Shown piece by piece: positions 26,596 to 35,501 of a DNA stretch of 46,952 nucleotides (positions are counted from its first letter, which is position 1; every line of letters begins with the position of its first letter). The stretch spans positions 1 through 46,952 of the forward strand of contig DVJB01000025.1 in the NCBI GenBank assembly GCA_018710845.1, read 5' to 3'. Under the pieces are notes generated by a model, which saw nothing but the letters and a program-made list of their open reading frames with translations, was not told where the DNA came from and searched no databases. This DNA is from Candidatus Onthomonas avicola (GTDB lineage: Bacteria > Bacillota > Clostridia > Oscillospirales > Oscillospiraceae). The position numbers were made by a program, and so were the translations under genes.

Positions 26596-29028
26596 ATGCA
26601 TCAATATACGAAGGAGGAGCTGCGCACCCTCATCGAAGGCAAGCTCCGCCGCAATTTCGGCCGCATCCCCTCTGAGGCCACGCAGGTCCAGATGTTCAAG
26701 GCCTGCGCTCTGGTCATCCGCGACATGATGTCCACCAACCGGATCGTCACCTCCAAATCCGTCGACGTCGCGCAGGCCCGTCAGGTGCATTACCTGTCCA
26801 TGGAATTTTTGATGGGCCGCTCTCTGATGAAAAATGCCTATAATCTCGGCGTGATGGAGCCGCTGCGGGAGGCCATTGAGTCTCTGGGCTTCTCCGCGGG
26901 CGACCTCTTTGAGGTGGAGCCGGACGCCAGCTTGGGCAACGGCGGTCTGGGCCGCCTGGCCGCCTGCTATCTGGACTCCATGACCACCCAGGAGATCCCT
27001 GCCATCGGCTACTCCATCTGCTACCAGCTTGGGCTCTTCCGCCAGAAGATCTCGGACGGCCGGCAGATCGAGCTGCCGGATGAGTGGCTGGAGATCGGCG
27101 ACGCCTGGCTCACGCCCCGTGAGGACGAGACAGAGACCGTCCGCTTCGGCGGCAGCGTCGAGTCATACACCGACGAGAACGGCCGCTTCGTCTGCCGCCA
27201 GGTGGGCTACAGCGACGTGCTGGCCATCCCCATGGATATGTATATCGCCGGCTATCAGACCAAACACGTCAACAAGCTGCGCCTCTGGGACGCCAAGAGC
27301 CCCACGCCGGTGAACATGTCCTACTTCTCCTCCGGCGAGTATCTCAAGGCGGTGGAACAGCAGATCACCGCCGAGACCATCGCCAAGGTGCTCTATCCGG
27401 CGGACGACCACTATGAGGGCAAGAGCCTGCGTCTCAAGCAGCAGTACTTCTTCGTCTCCGCGACGGTGCAGTCCATCTGCCGCAAGCACAAGAATCTCTA
27501 CGGCACGCTGAAGAACTTCCACGAAAAGCACGTGCTGCAGATCAACGACACCCATCCCACCCTGGTCATCCCTGAGCTGATGCGCATCCTGATCGATCAG
27601 GAGGGCTACAGCTGGGACGAGGCGTGGTACATCACCACCCACTCTGTGGCCTATACCAACCACACCGTCCTGGCCGAGGCGCTTGAGCACTGGCCGCAGA
27701 TCCTGGTGCAGGGGCTGCTGCCGCGTATCTTTATGATCATGTGCGAGATCAACGACCGCTACCTGGCCGATGTGCGCGCCTTCTTCCACGGCGACGAGAA
27801 CAAGGCGCGTGAGCTGGCCATCGTCTGGGACGGCGACGTGCGCATGGCCAACCTCTGTGTGGCCGCCTGCTACGCGATCAACGGCGTGTCCGCGCTGCAC
27901 TCCGACATTCTCAAGAAGGACGTCTTCCACACCGCGTGGCTGCGCACGCCGGAGAAGTTCACTAACGTCACCAACGGCGTGGACCATCGCCGCTGGCTCA
28001 GCGAGATCAACCCGCAGCTTGACTCTCTCATCCGCGACGTCACCGGCGGGGACGACTACCTGCTCCACCCGGTGGAGTACCTCAAAAAGTTCGAGCAGGC
28101 CAAGGATGACGCCTCCGTCCTCCAGCAGATGGCCAAGATCAAGCGCGCCAACAAGGAGGCCTTTGCCGCCTATGCCCTGCGGGAGTATGGCTTCCAGCTC
28201 AATCCGAACGCGATCTTTGACGTCCAGGTCAAGCGCCTGCACGAGTACAAGCGGCAGCTGCTCAATGTGATGCACATCATCTATCTCTACCGGCAGATTC
28301 AGAACGGGCAGCAGATTCAGCCGCGCACCTTCCTCTTCGGCGCCAAGGCCGCCCCCAGCTACTACACCGCCAAGCGCATCATTGAGCTGATTAACTCCCT
28401 GAGCCGTCAGATCAATGAGGACCCGCGCTGCAAAGACCAGCTGCAGGTCTTCTTCCTGGAGAACTACCGCGTCTCGCTGGCGGAAAAGCTGATGCCCGCC
28501 GCAGAGGTCTCCGAGCAGATCTCGACCGCCGGCAAGGAGGCCTCCGGCACCGGCAACATGAAGTTCATGATGAACGGCGCGCTCACCATCGGCACGGAGG
28601 ACGGCGCCAACGTCGAGATGCATCAGCTGCTGGGCGATGACAACATCTTTATCTTCGGTCTGACGGCCGACGAGGTGGCACACAAGTTGCGCGGCGGCTA
28701 CAACCCCTATGACTACTACAATCAGAACGCCGACATCCGCGACGTACTGGGTGTGCTCAACGGGACCTTCTCCGACGGCAAGAACTACTCCGACCTCTAC
28801 AACGGTTTGCTGCACGGCAACGGTGGTCAGCCGGATGCCTATCTGCTGCTGGCCGACTTCGAGAGCTATCGTTATACCCAGGGCAAGGTCTCTGAGACCT
28901 ATCAGGATCAGAAGCGCTGGAACCAGATGTCGCTGATCAATGTGGCCCGTTCCGGTGTCTTCGCCTCGGACCGCTCTATCGCCGACTACGCCTCCCGCAT
29001 CTGGCATGTGGATGTACGCAATCCCTGA
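26596..29028 (+). CDS. glgP: Glycogen phosphorylase
   Basis: Releases glucose-1-phosphate from glycogen. 810 residues with the GT35 landmarks VHYLSMEFLMGRSL, the glycine loop ASLGNGGLGRLAACYLDSM, QINDTHPTLVIPELMR, FDVQVKRLHEYKRQLLN, and the PLP-lysine stretch EASGTGNMKFMMNGALTIGT. The length matches bacterial enzymes that lack animal-type phosphorylation control. It has its own promoter, so breakdown can be controlled apart from synthesis. A 36-bp hairpin (29051-29086) lies just after the stop. Confidence 0.97.
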   Translation: MHQYTKEELRTLIEGKLRRNFGRIPSEATQVQMFKACALVIRDMMSTNRIVTSKSVDVAQARQVHYLSMEFLMGRSLMKNAYNLGVMEPLREAIESLGFSAGDLFEVEPDASLGNGGLGRLAACYLDSMTTQEIPAIGYSICYQLGLFRQKISDGRQIELPDEWLEIGDAWLTPREDETETVRFGGSVESYTDENGRFVCRQVGYSDVLAIPMDMYIAGYQTKHVNKLRLWDAKSPTPVNMSYFSSGEYLKAVEQQITAETIAKVLYPADDHYEGKSLRLKQQYFFVSATVQSICRKHKNLYGTLKNFHEKHVLQINDTHPTLVIPELMRILIDQEGYSWDEAWYITTHSVAYTNHTVLAEALEHWPQILVQGLLPRIFMIMCEINDRYLADVRAFFHGDENKARELAIVWDGDVRMANLCVAACYAINGVSALHSDILKKDVFHTAWLRTPEKFTNVTNGVDHRRWLSEINPQLDSLIRDVTGGDDYLLHPVEYLKKFEQAKDDASVLQQMAKIKRANKEAFAAYALREYGFQLNPNAIFDVQVKRLHEYKRQLLNVMHIIYLYRQIQNGQQIQPRTFLFGAKAAPSYYTAKRIIELINSLSRQINEDPRCKDQLQVFFLENYRVSLAEKLMPAAEVSEQISTAGKEASGTGNMKFMMNGALTIGTEDGANVEMHQLLGDDNIFIFGLTADEVAHKLRGGYNPYDYYNQNADIRDVLGVLNGTFSDGKNYSDLYNGLLHGNGGQPDAYLLLADFESYRYTQGKVSETYQDQKRWNQMSLINVARSGVFASDRSIADYASRIWHVDVRNP

Positions 29029-29050
29029 GCAGAGATTCCATGAAGCGACA

Positions 29051-29086
29051 GGACGCCTGGAAGATATATTGATCTTCCAGGCGTCC
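29051..29086 (+). terminator. glgP terminator hairpin, left copy of a 36-bp direct repeat
   Basis: GGACGCCTGGAAGAT pairs with ATCTTCCAGGCGTCC. An identical 36-bp copy lies at 29346-29381, with a 259-bp palindrome-rich repeat between them. The left copy is followed by GAGGCTG rather than T; the right copy is followed by CTCTTTTC. The original terminator was probably the right-hand arrangement and was split by an insertion that duplicated the hairpin. Confidence 0.8.
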
Positions 29087-29345
29087 GAGGCTGTCAAAAA
29101 AGTATTTTTGACAGCCTTTCGCGCAAATGCAAGCATTTGCGCGAGCTTGCAGTCCTCCCATACCCCGAGGGCACTTTGTCGCCGCCGTTGGCAGCTCGGG
29201 CGCGCGCACGGATTTTTGTTCCAAAAATCCGCACACTCGTCGGACTATCAGTATTTTTGGCTCGGTACATGCCCGTGCCAAAAATGAATTGGACTCTATT
29301 TGGCTCTTCGAGCCAAACTCGGTGAGACCTTTTTCGACAGTCTGA
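29087..29345. mobile_element. Palindrome-chain dispersed repeat, copy 1 (MITE-like)
   Basis: Non-coding 259-bp unit with imperfect terminal inverted repeats (left GAGGCTGTCAAAAAAG; right end, reverse complemented, TCAGACTGTCGAAAAAGG). Inside are consecutive hairpins: AGGCTGTCAAAAA/TTTTTGACAGCCT, CGCGCAAATGC/GCATTTGCGCG, CGGATTTTTG/CAAAAATCCG, an ATTTTTGGC...GCCAAAAAT arm, and TTTGGCTC/GAGCCAAA. The same unit recurs at 46796 with about 90% apparent identity and one gap of about 50 bp. It carries no transposase, so if mobile it moves in trans. Confidence 0.75.
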
Positions 29346-29381
29346 GGACGCCTGGAAGATATATTGATCTTCCAGGCGTCC
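29346..29381 (+). terminator. glgP terminator hairpin, right copy of the 36-bp direct repeat
   Basis: Identical to 29051-29086. The T-rich CTCTTTTC tail follows this copy, so this is the functional end of a rho-independent terminator. Confidence 0.75.
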
Positions 29382-29459
29382 CTCTTTTCAAACAATGCGC
29401 GTTTCCCCTTCCCTCCTGACCAACGCAACCAATCCGGAATGTGAAAAAGGAGCATCAGC

Positions 29460-30332
29460 ATGAATGTGGCATTGCTGCAAATTGCGGCAGGAGAAAATTT
29501 ACAGCACACCCAGGCCAAGGGTGCTGCCTTCTGCCGCAAGGCAAAGGCACGGGGCGCAGATATTGCCCTATTCCCCGAGATGTTCAGTAATGGATACCGG
29601 ATCTACGGCCGCCCCGTCTCCGACTGGGTGAAAGATGCGATTCCGGCGGACCATCCTTTTGTGAGTTCTTATCAGCACCTCGCCCGGGAACTGGGAATGG
29701 CCATCGGGATCACCTTTCTGGAGACCTGTGAGACGGGACCAAAGAACTCCCTGATTCTCTTTGACCGCTTCGGGCGCAAGGCACTCCACTACTCCAAAGT
29801 ACATACCTGCGATTTTGACATAGAGCGTAACCTCACGCCGGGGGAGGGATTCTCTGTGGTGGACCTGGACACGCAGGACGGCTCGGTAAAGGTAGGCGCC
29901 ATGATCTGCTACGACCGGGAATTCCCCGAAAGCGCCCGAATCCTGATGCTGCAGGGAGCAGAACTCCTGCTGGTGCCGAATGCCTGCCCAATGGAGCTCA
30001 ACCGCCTTTCCCAGCTGCGGGCGAGGGCCTATGAAAATATGCTGGCCATCGCCACCTGCAACTATCCCTCCTCCGTCCCCGACTGCAATGGGCACTCCAC
30101 TATCTTTGATGGGGTGGCCTATTTGCCCGGCGAGACCGGCTCTCGGGACATGTGCGTTCTGGAAGCGGGCGCAGAGGAAGGGCTCTGGATGGCAGAGCTC
30201 GATCTGAATTTGCTGCGCAATTATCGCTGTCAAGAGGTTCACGGCAACGCTTATCGCCATCCTCGGAAATATGGACTGCTCTGCTCCGATGAGCGGCGTG
30301 AGCCGTTTCTCCGAGATGACTACCGGCCTTAG
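29460..30332 (+). CDS. Carbon-nitrogen hydrolase (nitrilase superfamily)
   Basis: 290 residues. The nitrilase Glu-Lys-Cys triad is visible: LFPEMF (Glu about 40), HYSKVH (Lys about 110) and MICYDREFPESAR (Cys about 148). Members hydrolyse amides such as carbamoyl-putrescine or deaminated glutathione; the substrate here cannot be read from sequence. AAAAGGAG precedes the ATG. It stands alone after the dispersed repeat and has a terminator at 30448-30497, so it is probably a single-gene unit. Confidence 0.9.
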   Translation: MNVALLQIAAGENLQHTQAKGAAFCRKAKARGADIALFPEMFSNGYRIYGRPVSDWVKDAIPADHPFVSSYQHLARELGMAIGITFLETCETGPKNSLILFDRFGRKALHYSKVHTCDFDIERNLTPGEGFSVVDLDTQDGSVKVGAMICYDREFPESARILMLQGAELLLVPNACPMELNRLSQLRARAYENMLAIATCNYPSSVPDCNGHSTIFDGVAYLPGETGSRDMCVLEAGAEEGLWMAELDLNLLRNYRCQEVHGNAYRHPRKYGLLCSDERREPFLRDDYRP

Positions 30333-30730
30333 CCATGACCCTCTCCAGCCTTCGCAAAATGCCGTCTTGACGAACAGGCGCCCCGCCGGAAGGCAGAGGT
30401 TCGTAAAGCAGGTTCAGACCGAAGTCCTGAAATCAGCATTGACAACCGAAAAAGGACACTGTACTCAGCAGTTTTGCCGGGTACGGTGTCCTTTCTTGTT
30501 GACCGATGGGACGAAAGTAGAGCGAGGCGGAGCTGCCGGCAGAAGTCAAACCGCTGAAATCAGCACTCCAGCAAGCCCAAAAAATGTCGGGATTTTACAG
30601 AAGGCCCCAGAAGAAGCGAGCAGGCAACCGCTTGGGCTTTTGCGGGACATCTCTTAAGGCAGAACATTCAAAGCCACTCCTGGCGGGATAAATGGACCGC
30701 CCCACTGGCACTGGCCCACGCTGTGCGCTC
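30333..30730. other. Intergenic region between nitrilase gene and rlmH
   Basis: 398 bases with no gene I can support. It holds a terminator (30448-30497) and a 12-bp repeated word CTGAAATCAGCA (about 30427 and 30556). AAGCCCAA near 30573 and TTGGGCTT near 30632 form a distant inverted pair. A short open frame on each strand has no recognisable family. The sequence may be a decayed insertion. Confidence 0.4.
30448..30497 (+). terminator. Terminator of the nitrilase-family gene
   Basis: AAAGGACACTGTAC (30451-30464) pairs with GTACGGTGTCCTTT (30481-30494), with one mismatch and a 16-base loop, followed by CTTG. Confidence 0.75.
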
Positions 30731-31213
30731 CTATTTGTGATACTTCGTCCCAGCCTGAATCTGGAAGGCGCGGTAGATCTGCTCAAGCAGCATGACGCGC
30801 GCCAGATGGTGGGGAAAAGTCATCCGGGACATGGACAGGCGAAACACGCCTTCGGCCTTCACAGCTTCGTCCAGGCCGTAGGAGCCGCCGATGACAAAGC
30901 AGATCGCGCTGCCGCCCTGTACCGCCCACTGCTCCATCCGCCAGGCGAGCGCCGGGCTGGTAAGCTGCTCCCCCTCCACGCACAGCGGGATCAGCGCCGC
31001 CCCGCGCGGGCGGCGGGCGAGGATCTCCTGCCCCTCCTGCCGCAGCGCCTGGGCGATCTGCGCCTCGGACGGGCGGTCAGGCAGGCGCGTCTCCGACAGC
31101 TGGGTCACCGTCAGGCGGCAAAACGGGGCCAGGCGCCTGGTATACTCCTCCACCGCCTCGAGGTAAAATTTCTCCTTCAGCTTGCCCACGCAGAGGATTG
31201 AGACGTGAATCAT
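30731..31213 (-). CDS. rlmH: 23S rRNA pseudouridine-1915 N3-methyltransferase RlmH
   Basis: Methylates pseudouridine 1915 in helix 69 of 23S rRNA on assembled 70S ribosomes. The 160-residue length is the family norm. It has the N-terminal strand ILCVGKLKEKFY, the SPOUT knot with FVIGGSYGLDEAV (SAM site) and the invariant C-terminal YHK. The ATG at 31213 overlaps the stop of the upstream MBL gene by four bases (ATGA). Confidence 0.95.
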   Translation of the reverse strand: MIHVSILCVGKLKEKFYLEAVEEYTRRLAPFCRLTVTQLSETRLPDRPSEAQIAQALRQEGQEILARRPRGAALIPLCVEGEQLTSPALAWRMEQWAVQGGSAICFVIGGSYGLDEAVKAEGVFRLSMSRMTFPHHLARVMLLEQIYRAFQIQAGTKYHK

Positions 31214-32016
31214 CCGCAGCGCGCCCCCATCCCCCGGACCGGCACGGCAAACGGGCCGCACAGCTCATCCGAGGCGGCGACACTGAGCCGGACCGGCGGA
31301 CAGTCCGCCTCCTCCAGCATGCGGCGGACCGTCTCCCGGGCACGCTCCGGGGTGTTGTTCTCCCGGCTCAGATGGCCCAGCACGAGCACAGACGCACCGG
31401 CCTGCGCCAGATAGATCGCCAGCTCCCCGCACGCCTCATTGGACAGGTGGCCGTAGCGGCCCAGCACACGCTCCTGGAGCGGATAAGGGTACGGCCCGCT
31501 GCGCAGCCAGTCCGGATCGTGATTGGCCTCCAACAGGGCCACATCCACCCGTCCGGCAAGCGCCTCGCGCACGCAGTCGGAGAGATAGCCGAGATCAGTG
31601 ACCACCGCCGCTGTCCGCTCCCCGTCGGAAAAGCGGTAGCCCACACTGCCCGGCGCATCGTGCGACGTGGCAAAGGTACGTATCTCCACGCCGCCAAGGG
31701 AAAAGGTCTCCCCTGGACGGAAAGGGCGCAGCAGCCCCTCCGCCTCCGGCACCCGCCGCAGCAGGTCCTCCCCCGCCGCCTCGCTGGCATAGACCGGCAG
31801 AGGGCTGCGCCGCAGCAGGACGCGCAGGCCGCCGATGTGGTCGGCATGGGTATGGGTAATCAAAATCCCATCCAATTCCCGGGGATGTACGCCGGTCTGG
31901 GCCAGCCGGGTGGTGATCTTCCGGCAGGAGATGCCGGCGTCCACCAGCAGCTTCGCGCCGCCGGTGAGCAGGGCGCAGTTCCCGGACGAGCCGCTGGCAA
32001 GCGTATACAGCTGCAA
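31210..32016 (-). CDS. MBL-fold hydrolase, YycJ/WalJ-like
   Basis: A 268-residue metallo-beta-lactamase-fold protein with LASGSSGNCALL at the N-terminus and the metal motif THTHADHIGGL, then TSHDAPGSVGYRF, VTDLGYL and LGHLSRENNT. These match the YycJ (WalJ) group, which lies near the WalKR system in Bacillus and has been linked to DNA processing and cell-wall control. I start it at the TTG at 32016, behind AGAGAGGG; the longer frame from 32088 runs back through the murA terminator. It overlaps rlmH by four bases. Confidence 0.88.
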   Translation of the reverse strand: MQLYTLASGSSGNCALLTGGAKLLVDAGISCRKITTRLAQTGVHPRELDGILITHTHADHIGGLRVLLRRSPLPVYASEAAGEDLLRRVPEAEGLLRPFRPGETFSLGGVEIRTFATSHDAPGSVGYRFSDGERTAAVVTDLGYLSDCVREALAGRVDVALLEANHDPDWLRSGPYPYPLQERVLGRYGHLSNEACGELAIYLAQAGASVLVLGHLSRENNTPERARETVRRMLEEADCPPVRLSVAASDELCGPFAVPVRGMGARCG

Positions 32017-32054
32017 ACGAGATCCCTCTCTTTCTTCTCTCCGTCCAAACTCAG

Positions 32055-32086
32055 AAAAAAGCGGCAGCAAGGCAAACTGCTGCCGC
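32055..32086 (-). terminator. murA terminator
   Basis: On the minus strand, GCGGCAGCA and TGCTGCCGC form the stem, followed by TTTTTT (32055-32060). Its position shows that the next gene downstream must start after it. Confidence 0.9.
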
Positions 32087-32127
32087 ATAAGGTGTGAAAT
32101 CTTCTTTGGCGCGTCTCCCCGGAGAAA

Positions 32128-33426
32128 TCAGCCGGCCTGATCGGCCTGCTGTCCGTCCTCCTCGGGCACGTCCACAACACGGATATCCGCGCCGAGTCCC
32201 TGGAGCTTTTCCACCAGCTTCTCATACCCGCGCTCGATATAGTGGATGCAGCCGATCTCCGTCGTGCCCTCGGCGGCCAGGCCGGCCACCACCATCGCCG
32301 CGCCGGCCCGCAGGTCACAGGCGCGCAGAGAGGCCCCCGTCAGGCGCTCCACCCCCTCGATGACGGCGATCTTGCCGTCCACCTGGATGTGCGCCCCCAG
32401 ACGGCGGAACTCGGAGACATAGCGGTAACGGTTTTCCCAAATGCCCTCATTGATGACACTCGTGCCCTCTGCCAGGCAGAGGCAGGCGGCAATCTGCGGC
32501 TGCATGTCCGTCGGAAAGCCGGGATAGGGCATCGTCTTGATATTCGTGCGCCGGAGCGCGCCGCGGCGCACCACGCGCACAGAATCGCCGTACTCCTCCA
32601 CCTGGACGCCCATCTCCTCCAGCTTGGCGGTGATGCAGTCCAGGTGCTTCGGGATGACGTTCTGAATGACCACGTCGCCGCCGGCGGCGGTGACGGCGGC
32701 CAGGTAGGTGCCCGCCTCAATCTGGTCAGGAATGATGGAGTAAGCGCCCCCGTGGAGCGACTTGACGCCGCGCACGCGGATCACGTCGGTGCCCGCGCCG
32801 GTGATATCCGCCCCCATCGTGTTGAGGAAGTTGGCCAGATCGACGATGTGCGGCTCCTTGGCAGCGTTCTCAATCGTGGTCGTGCCGTCGGCCCGGACGG
32901 CAGCCAGCATCGCGTTCATCGTCGCGCCGACGGAGGCCTGGTCCATATAGATGCCCGCCCCGTGCAGCCGGCCATTCGGCGCAGTCGCGTGGACATAACC
33001 GCTCTCCACCGACACCTCCGCCCCGAGGGCCTGAAAGCTCTTCAGATGCAGGTCAATCGGGCGCGTGCCGAGGTCACAGCCGCCCGGCATGGAGACCATC
33101 GCGCGGCCAAACCGCCCGAGCAGCGAGCCGATCAGATAGTAGGATGCGCGCATCTTGCGCGAGAGCTGGTCGGGAACGCGGAAGCTGGCGATATGCCGGC
33201 TGTCAATCTCCACCGTGTGGCGGTTGACCAGATGCACACCGGCACCCAACTCCTGTAAAATTCGTAAAATCAGCGTCACGTCGCTGATCTGAGGGATATT
33301 TTCAATCCGGCAGACGCCGTCTACCAGGAGCGCCGCGGGAATAATCGCCACCGCCGCGTTTTTTGCACCGCTAATGCTGACCGTACCAGAGAGAGGCTTG
33401 CCGCCGTGAATGACATATTTTTGCAA
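32128..33426 (-). CDS. murA: UDP-N-acetylglucosamine 1-carboxyvinyltransferase
   Basis: First committed step of peptidoglycan synthesis: transfers enolpyruvate from PEP to UDP-GlcNAc. 432 residues with [17 protein letters not shown] (Lys/Asn pair that binds substrate), [16 protein letters not shown] (the PEP-binding Cys, fosfomycin target, is present) and FPTDMQPQ. I start it at the TTG at 33426, preceded by AAGAAGGTG, giving the family's [10 protein letters not shown]-terminus. The promoter is at 33580-33608 and the terminator at 32055-32086. A Cys rather than Asp predicts fosfomycin sensitivity (family knowledge). Confidence 0.95.
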   Translation of the reverse strand: MQKYVIHGGKPLSGTVSISGAKNAAVAIIPAALLVDGVCRIENIPQISDVTLILRILQELGAGVHLVNRHTVEIDSRHIASFRVPDQLSRKMRASYYLIGSLLGRFGRAMVSMPGGCDLGTRPIDLHLKSFQALGAEVSVESGYVHATAPNGRLHGAGIYMDQASVGATMNAMLAAVRADGTTTIENAAKEPHIVDLANFLNTMGADITGAGTDVIRVRGVKSLHGGAYSIIPDQIEAGTYLAAVTAAGGDVVIQNVIPKHLDCITAKLEEMGVQVEEYGDSVRVVRRGALRRTNIKTMPYPGFPTDMQPQIAACLCLAEGTSVINEGIWENRYRYVSEFRRLGAHIQVDGKIAVIEGVERLTGASLRACDLRAGAAMVVAGLAAEGTTEIGCIHYIERGYEKLVEKLQGLGADIRVVDVPEEDGQQADQAG

Positions 33427-33919
33427 AGGAGGCACCTTCTTTATCCAATTTGAACCCCCGCCCTGGGCGGGAAAAAGACGGGAGAGACAACACGTCCGCC
33501 GCACTCCGGCGGGAGTCCCATCACCGAAAAAAGCTGTTCCATTTTCTCTCAAGGGCAAAGTGCCCCTGTCAATGTCACTAGTATATCACCGGTTTACAAT
33601 AAAATCAAAGAGAATTTGGAAAAAAGGCGTCCGCTTTCCAGCATCCCATTGCATTTCCCGCACTTTTTAATCCAATACATTCCTATATTCTCCGAAACAG
33701 AGCAAAATTGGAACTCAAGTTGCACAAATGGTCAAATGTGAGAAAATTTCCATTCATCGCTGCCGCTGCCCGGTCAAGCGGTAGAAATTCCGGCTCTCCC
33801 ATGCGGCCGCGGGAGGTATGAGGCGCTTGACAGCCATGGTATAATAAATTCTAAGCCGTCTGATCCGCATCACGGCTTTTCCCGGCGGCGCGCAATCCCG
33901 GCGGAAAGGAGGGGTCCGG
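33427..33919. other. Divergent intergenic region murA-smpB
   Basis: 493 bases without a gene. It holds the murA promoter (33580-33608), an AT-rich stretch (33590-33770) and a TATAAT at 33840-33845 upstream of smpB. A TTGACA at 33827-33832 is only 7 bp from that -10, too close to form one promoter with it. Nothing else is recognisable. Confidence 0.5.
33580..33608 (-). promoter_or_regulatory. murA promoter
   Basis: On the minus strand, TTGATT (33603-33608), a 17-bp spacer and TATACT (33580-33585), about 150 nt upstream of the murA start. Confidence 0.7.
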
Positions 33920-34390
33920 ATGGCCATTCAAAAGGGTGTCAAGACGATTGCCAACAACAAGAAAGCCTTTCACGATTACTTTATTGAAGACCGGCTGGAG
34001 GCGGGCATCGAACTCGCCGGCACGGAGGTCAAGAGCATCCGCGCCGGCAAAGTCAATCTGAAGGACTCCTTCTGCCAGGTAAAAAACGGAGAGATGATGG
34101 TCTACGGCATGCATATCTCTCCCTATGAAAAGGGGAACATCTTCAACCGCGACCCGATGCGCGACCGGCGGCTGCTGCTGCACAAGCGGGAGATTCTGCG
34201 TCTGCAGGCGAAGGTCCAGCAGGACGGCTATGCCCTCATCCCCCTCTCGCTCTACCTGAAAGACTCGCGGGTCAAGGTAGAGCTGGGATTGGCCCGGGGC
34301 AAAAAGCTCTATGACAAACGCGCCACGGCGGCCGAGCGCTCGGCCAAGCGGGATATGGACCGGGCGATGAAGTCGCAGGGCAGGTATTAA
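33920..34390 (+). CDS. smpB: SsrA-binding protein SmpB
   Basis: Binds tmRNA and brings it to stalled ribosomes. 156 residues with the OB-fold core [45 protein letters not shown] and the positively charged C-terminal tail ([23 protein letters not shown]) that fills the empty mRNA channel. AAAGGAGG precedes the ATG. Its RNA partner ssrA lies 640 bases downstream on the same strand. Confidence 0.97.
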   Translation: MAIQKGVKTIANNKKAFHDYFIEDRLEAGIELAGTEVKSIRAGKVNLKDSFCQVKNGEMMVYGMHISPYEKGNIFNRDPMRDRRLLLHKREILRLQAKVQQDGYALIPLSLYLKDSRVKVELGLARGKKLYDKRATAAERSAKRDMDRAMKSQGRY

Positions 34391-34432
34391 CGCTGCACAA
34401 TACACACATATGTCATAAGGAGGCGCTCAGAC

Positions 34433-34960
34433 ATGGCAGAGAACAAGCATCCCCAGGTGACCATCACGATGGACAATGGCGGAGAGATGGTGGCCGAGCT
34501 CTATCCAGAGGTCGCGCCCAACACGGTAAACAATTTCCTGGCCCTCGCCTCTTCCGGCTTCTATGACGGGCTGATCTTCCACCGGGTGATTCCCGGCTTT
34601 ATGATCCAGGGCGGCGACCCGATGGGCGCCGGCTACGGCGGTCCGGGCTACTCCATCCGCGGCGAGTTCGCGGCCAACGGCTTTGCCAATGATCTGGCGC
34701 ACGACCGCGGCGTGCTCTCCATGGCGCGCTCCGCCTCCCCCGACTCCGCAGGCAGCCAGTTCTTCATTATGGTGGAGAAGGCCCCCCATCTGGACGGGCA
34801 GTACGCCGCCTTCGGTAAGGTGATCTCCGGCATGGAGACGGCGGACGCGATTGTCTCCGCCCCACGCGACTGGAACGACAAGCCGCGCCGCCCGCAGAAG
34901 ATCCGCCATATGACGGTGGAGACCTTTGGGGTAGAGTATCCCGCACCGGAGAAGTGCTGA
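34433..34960 (+). CDS. Cyclophilin-type peptidyl-prolyl isomerase
   Basis: A 175-residue cytoplasmic cyclophilin (no signal peptide) that speeds proline cis-trans isomerisation. Active-site residues are visible in IFHRVIPGFMIQGGDPMG, SMARSASPDSAGSQFFIM and LDGQYAAFGKVISGM. The bacterial cyclophilin loop arrangement and length are normal. It lies 42 bases after smpB and 72 bases before ssrA, so it may share the smpB transcript. Confidence 0.93.
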   Translation: MAENKHPQVTITMDNGGEMVAELYPEVAPNTVNNFLALASSGFYDGLIFHRVIPGFMIQGGDPMGAGYGGPGYSIRGEFAANGFANDLAHDRGVLSMARSASPDSAGSQFFIMVEKAPHLDGQYAAFGKVISGMETADAIVSAPRDWNDKPRRPQKIRHMTVETFGVEYPAPEKC

Positions 34961-35032
34961 GGCTCTCGGCAAACTCTGCGAGGCTTTTGGACACGCCGAT
35001 CCAGGCAGACGCTCTGCGTTTGCCTGCGACAT

Positions 35033-35381
35033 GGGGGCGTACTGGTTTCGACGGGGATGGTGCAGCAGGATCAGCGAGCGGCGGCGCCTGACCGCCATAA
35101 AACGGGCAACTTATAAATCAAATAACAACGATAATACCGTTGCTGTCGCTGCCTGATTAGGCGCGACCGTCCCGGCCGGAAGGGCCACGAGCCGGTTCGG
35201 GGCGTGACTTGAGTGGCGAACGTGAGTACGGTAAGCTTTGCCCGTGCCATGCATCATGAAGCTACTAACCGCCGTAGTGTGACGGCTCACGCCGGCGGAA
35301 GGGAATGTAAATAACCGTCTGCGCTCGGAGAAAGTCCTGTGAATCTGTTTTCGGACGCGGGTTCGATTCCCGCCGCCTCCA
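35033..35381 (+). ncRNA. ssrA: Transfer-messenger RNA (tmRNA)
   Basis: A one-piece tmRNA of about 349 nt. The 5' strand GGGGGCG and the classic GTACTGGTTTCGACGGGG open it; the 3' part GCGGGTTCGATTCCCGC and CGCCTCC-A closes the tRNA-like domain. CCA is not encoded. The tag reading frame ends at TGA 35154-35156; the in-frame codons from GCA at 35106 give ATYKSNNNDNTVAVAA, so the degron ends VAVAA rather than the common ALAA. The exact resume codon is uncertain. A dead integrase abuts its 3' side. Confidence 0.95.
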
Positions 35382-35389
35382 TAAAAATA

Positions 35390-35422
35390 CCCCGGAATCT
35401 GTTTGGGATTCCGGGGGTTTTT
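35390..35422 (+). terminator. ssrA terminator
   Basis: CCCCGGAATC (35390-35399) pairs with GATTCCGGGG (35407-35416), followed by a T-run at 35418-35422. Confidence 0.85.
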
Positions 35423-35501
35423 CCATTTACGAGTGCATATTGCTCCTAAAAAATCATCAAAACAATGCAGCTGAATTGCACTACCCCCAACACTGCCCCA
35501 A

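Noticed and set aside
27163-29136. 657-codon open frame on the minus strand opposite glgP
   Set aside because: A GC-driven antisense shadow: its composition (His, Val, Gly, Gln rich) mirrors the codon usage of glgP, and no domain is visible. The same holds for the long antisense frames opposite rnfDG, the exported reductase, glgA and purF.
29051-29381. CRISPR array suggested by two identical 36-bp palindromic repeats
   Set aside because: Only two copies, separated by 259 bp, no second spacer and no cas genes; a terminator duplicated by an insertion explains it better.
33827-33845. TTGACA and TATAAT upstream of smpB taken as one promoter
   Set aside because: The boxes are 7 bp apart, which RNA polymerase cannot use together; only the TATAAT is kept as a possible -10.
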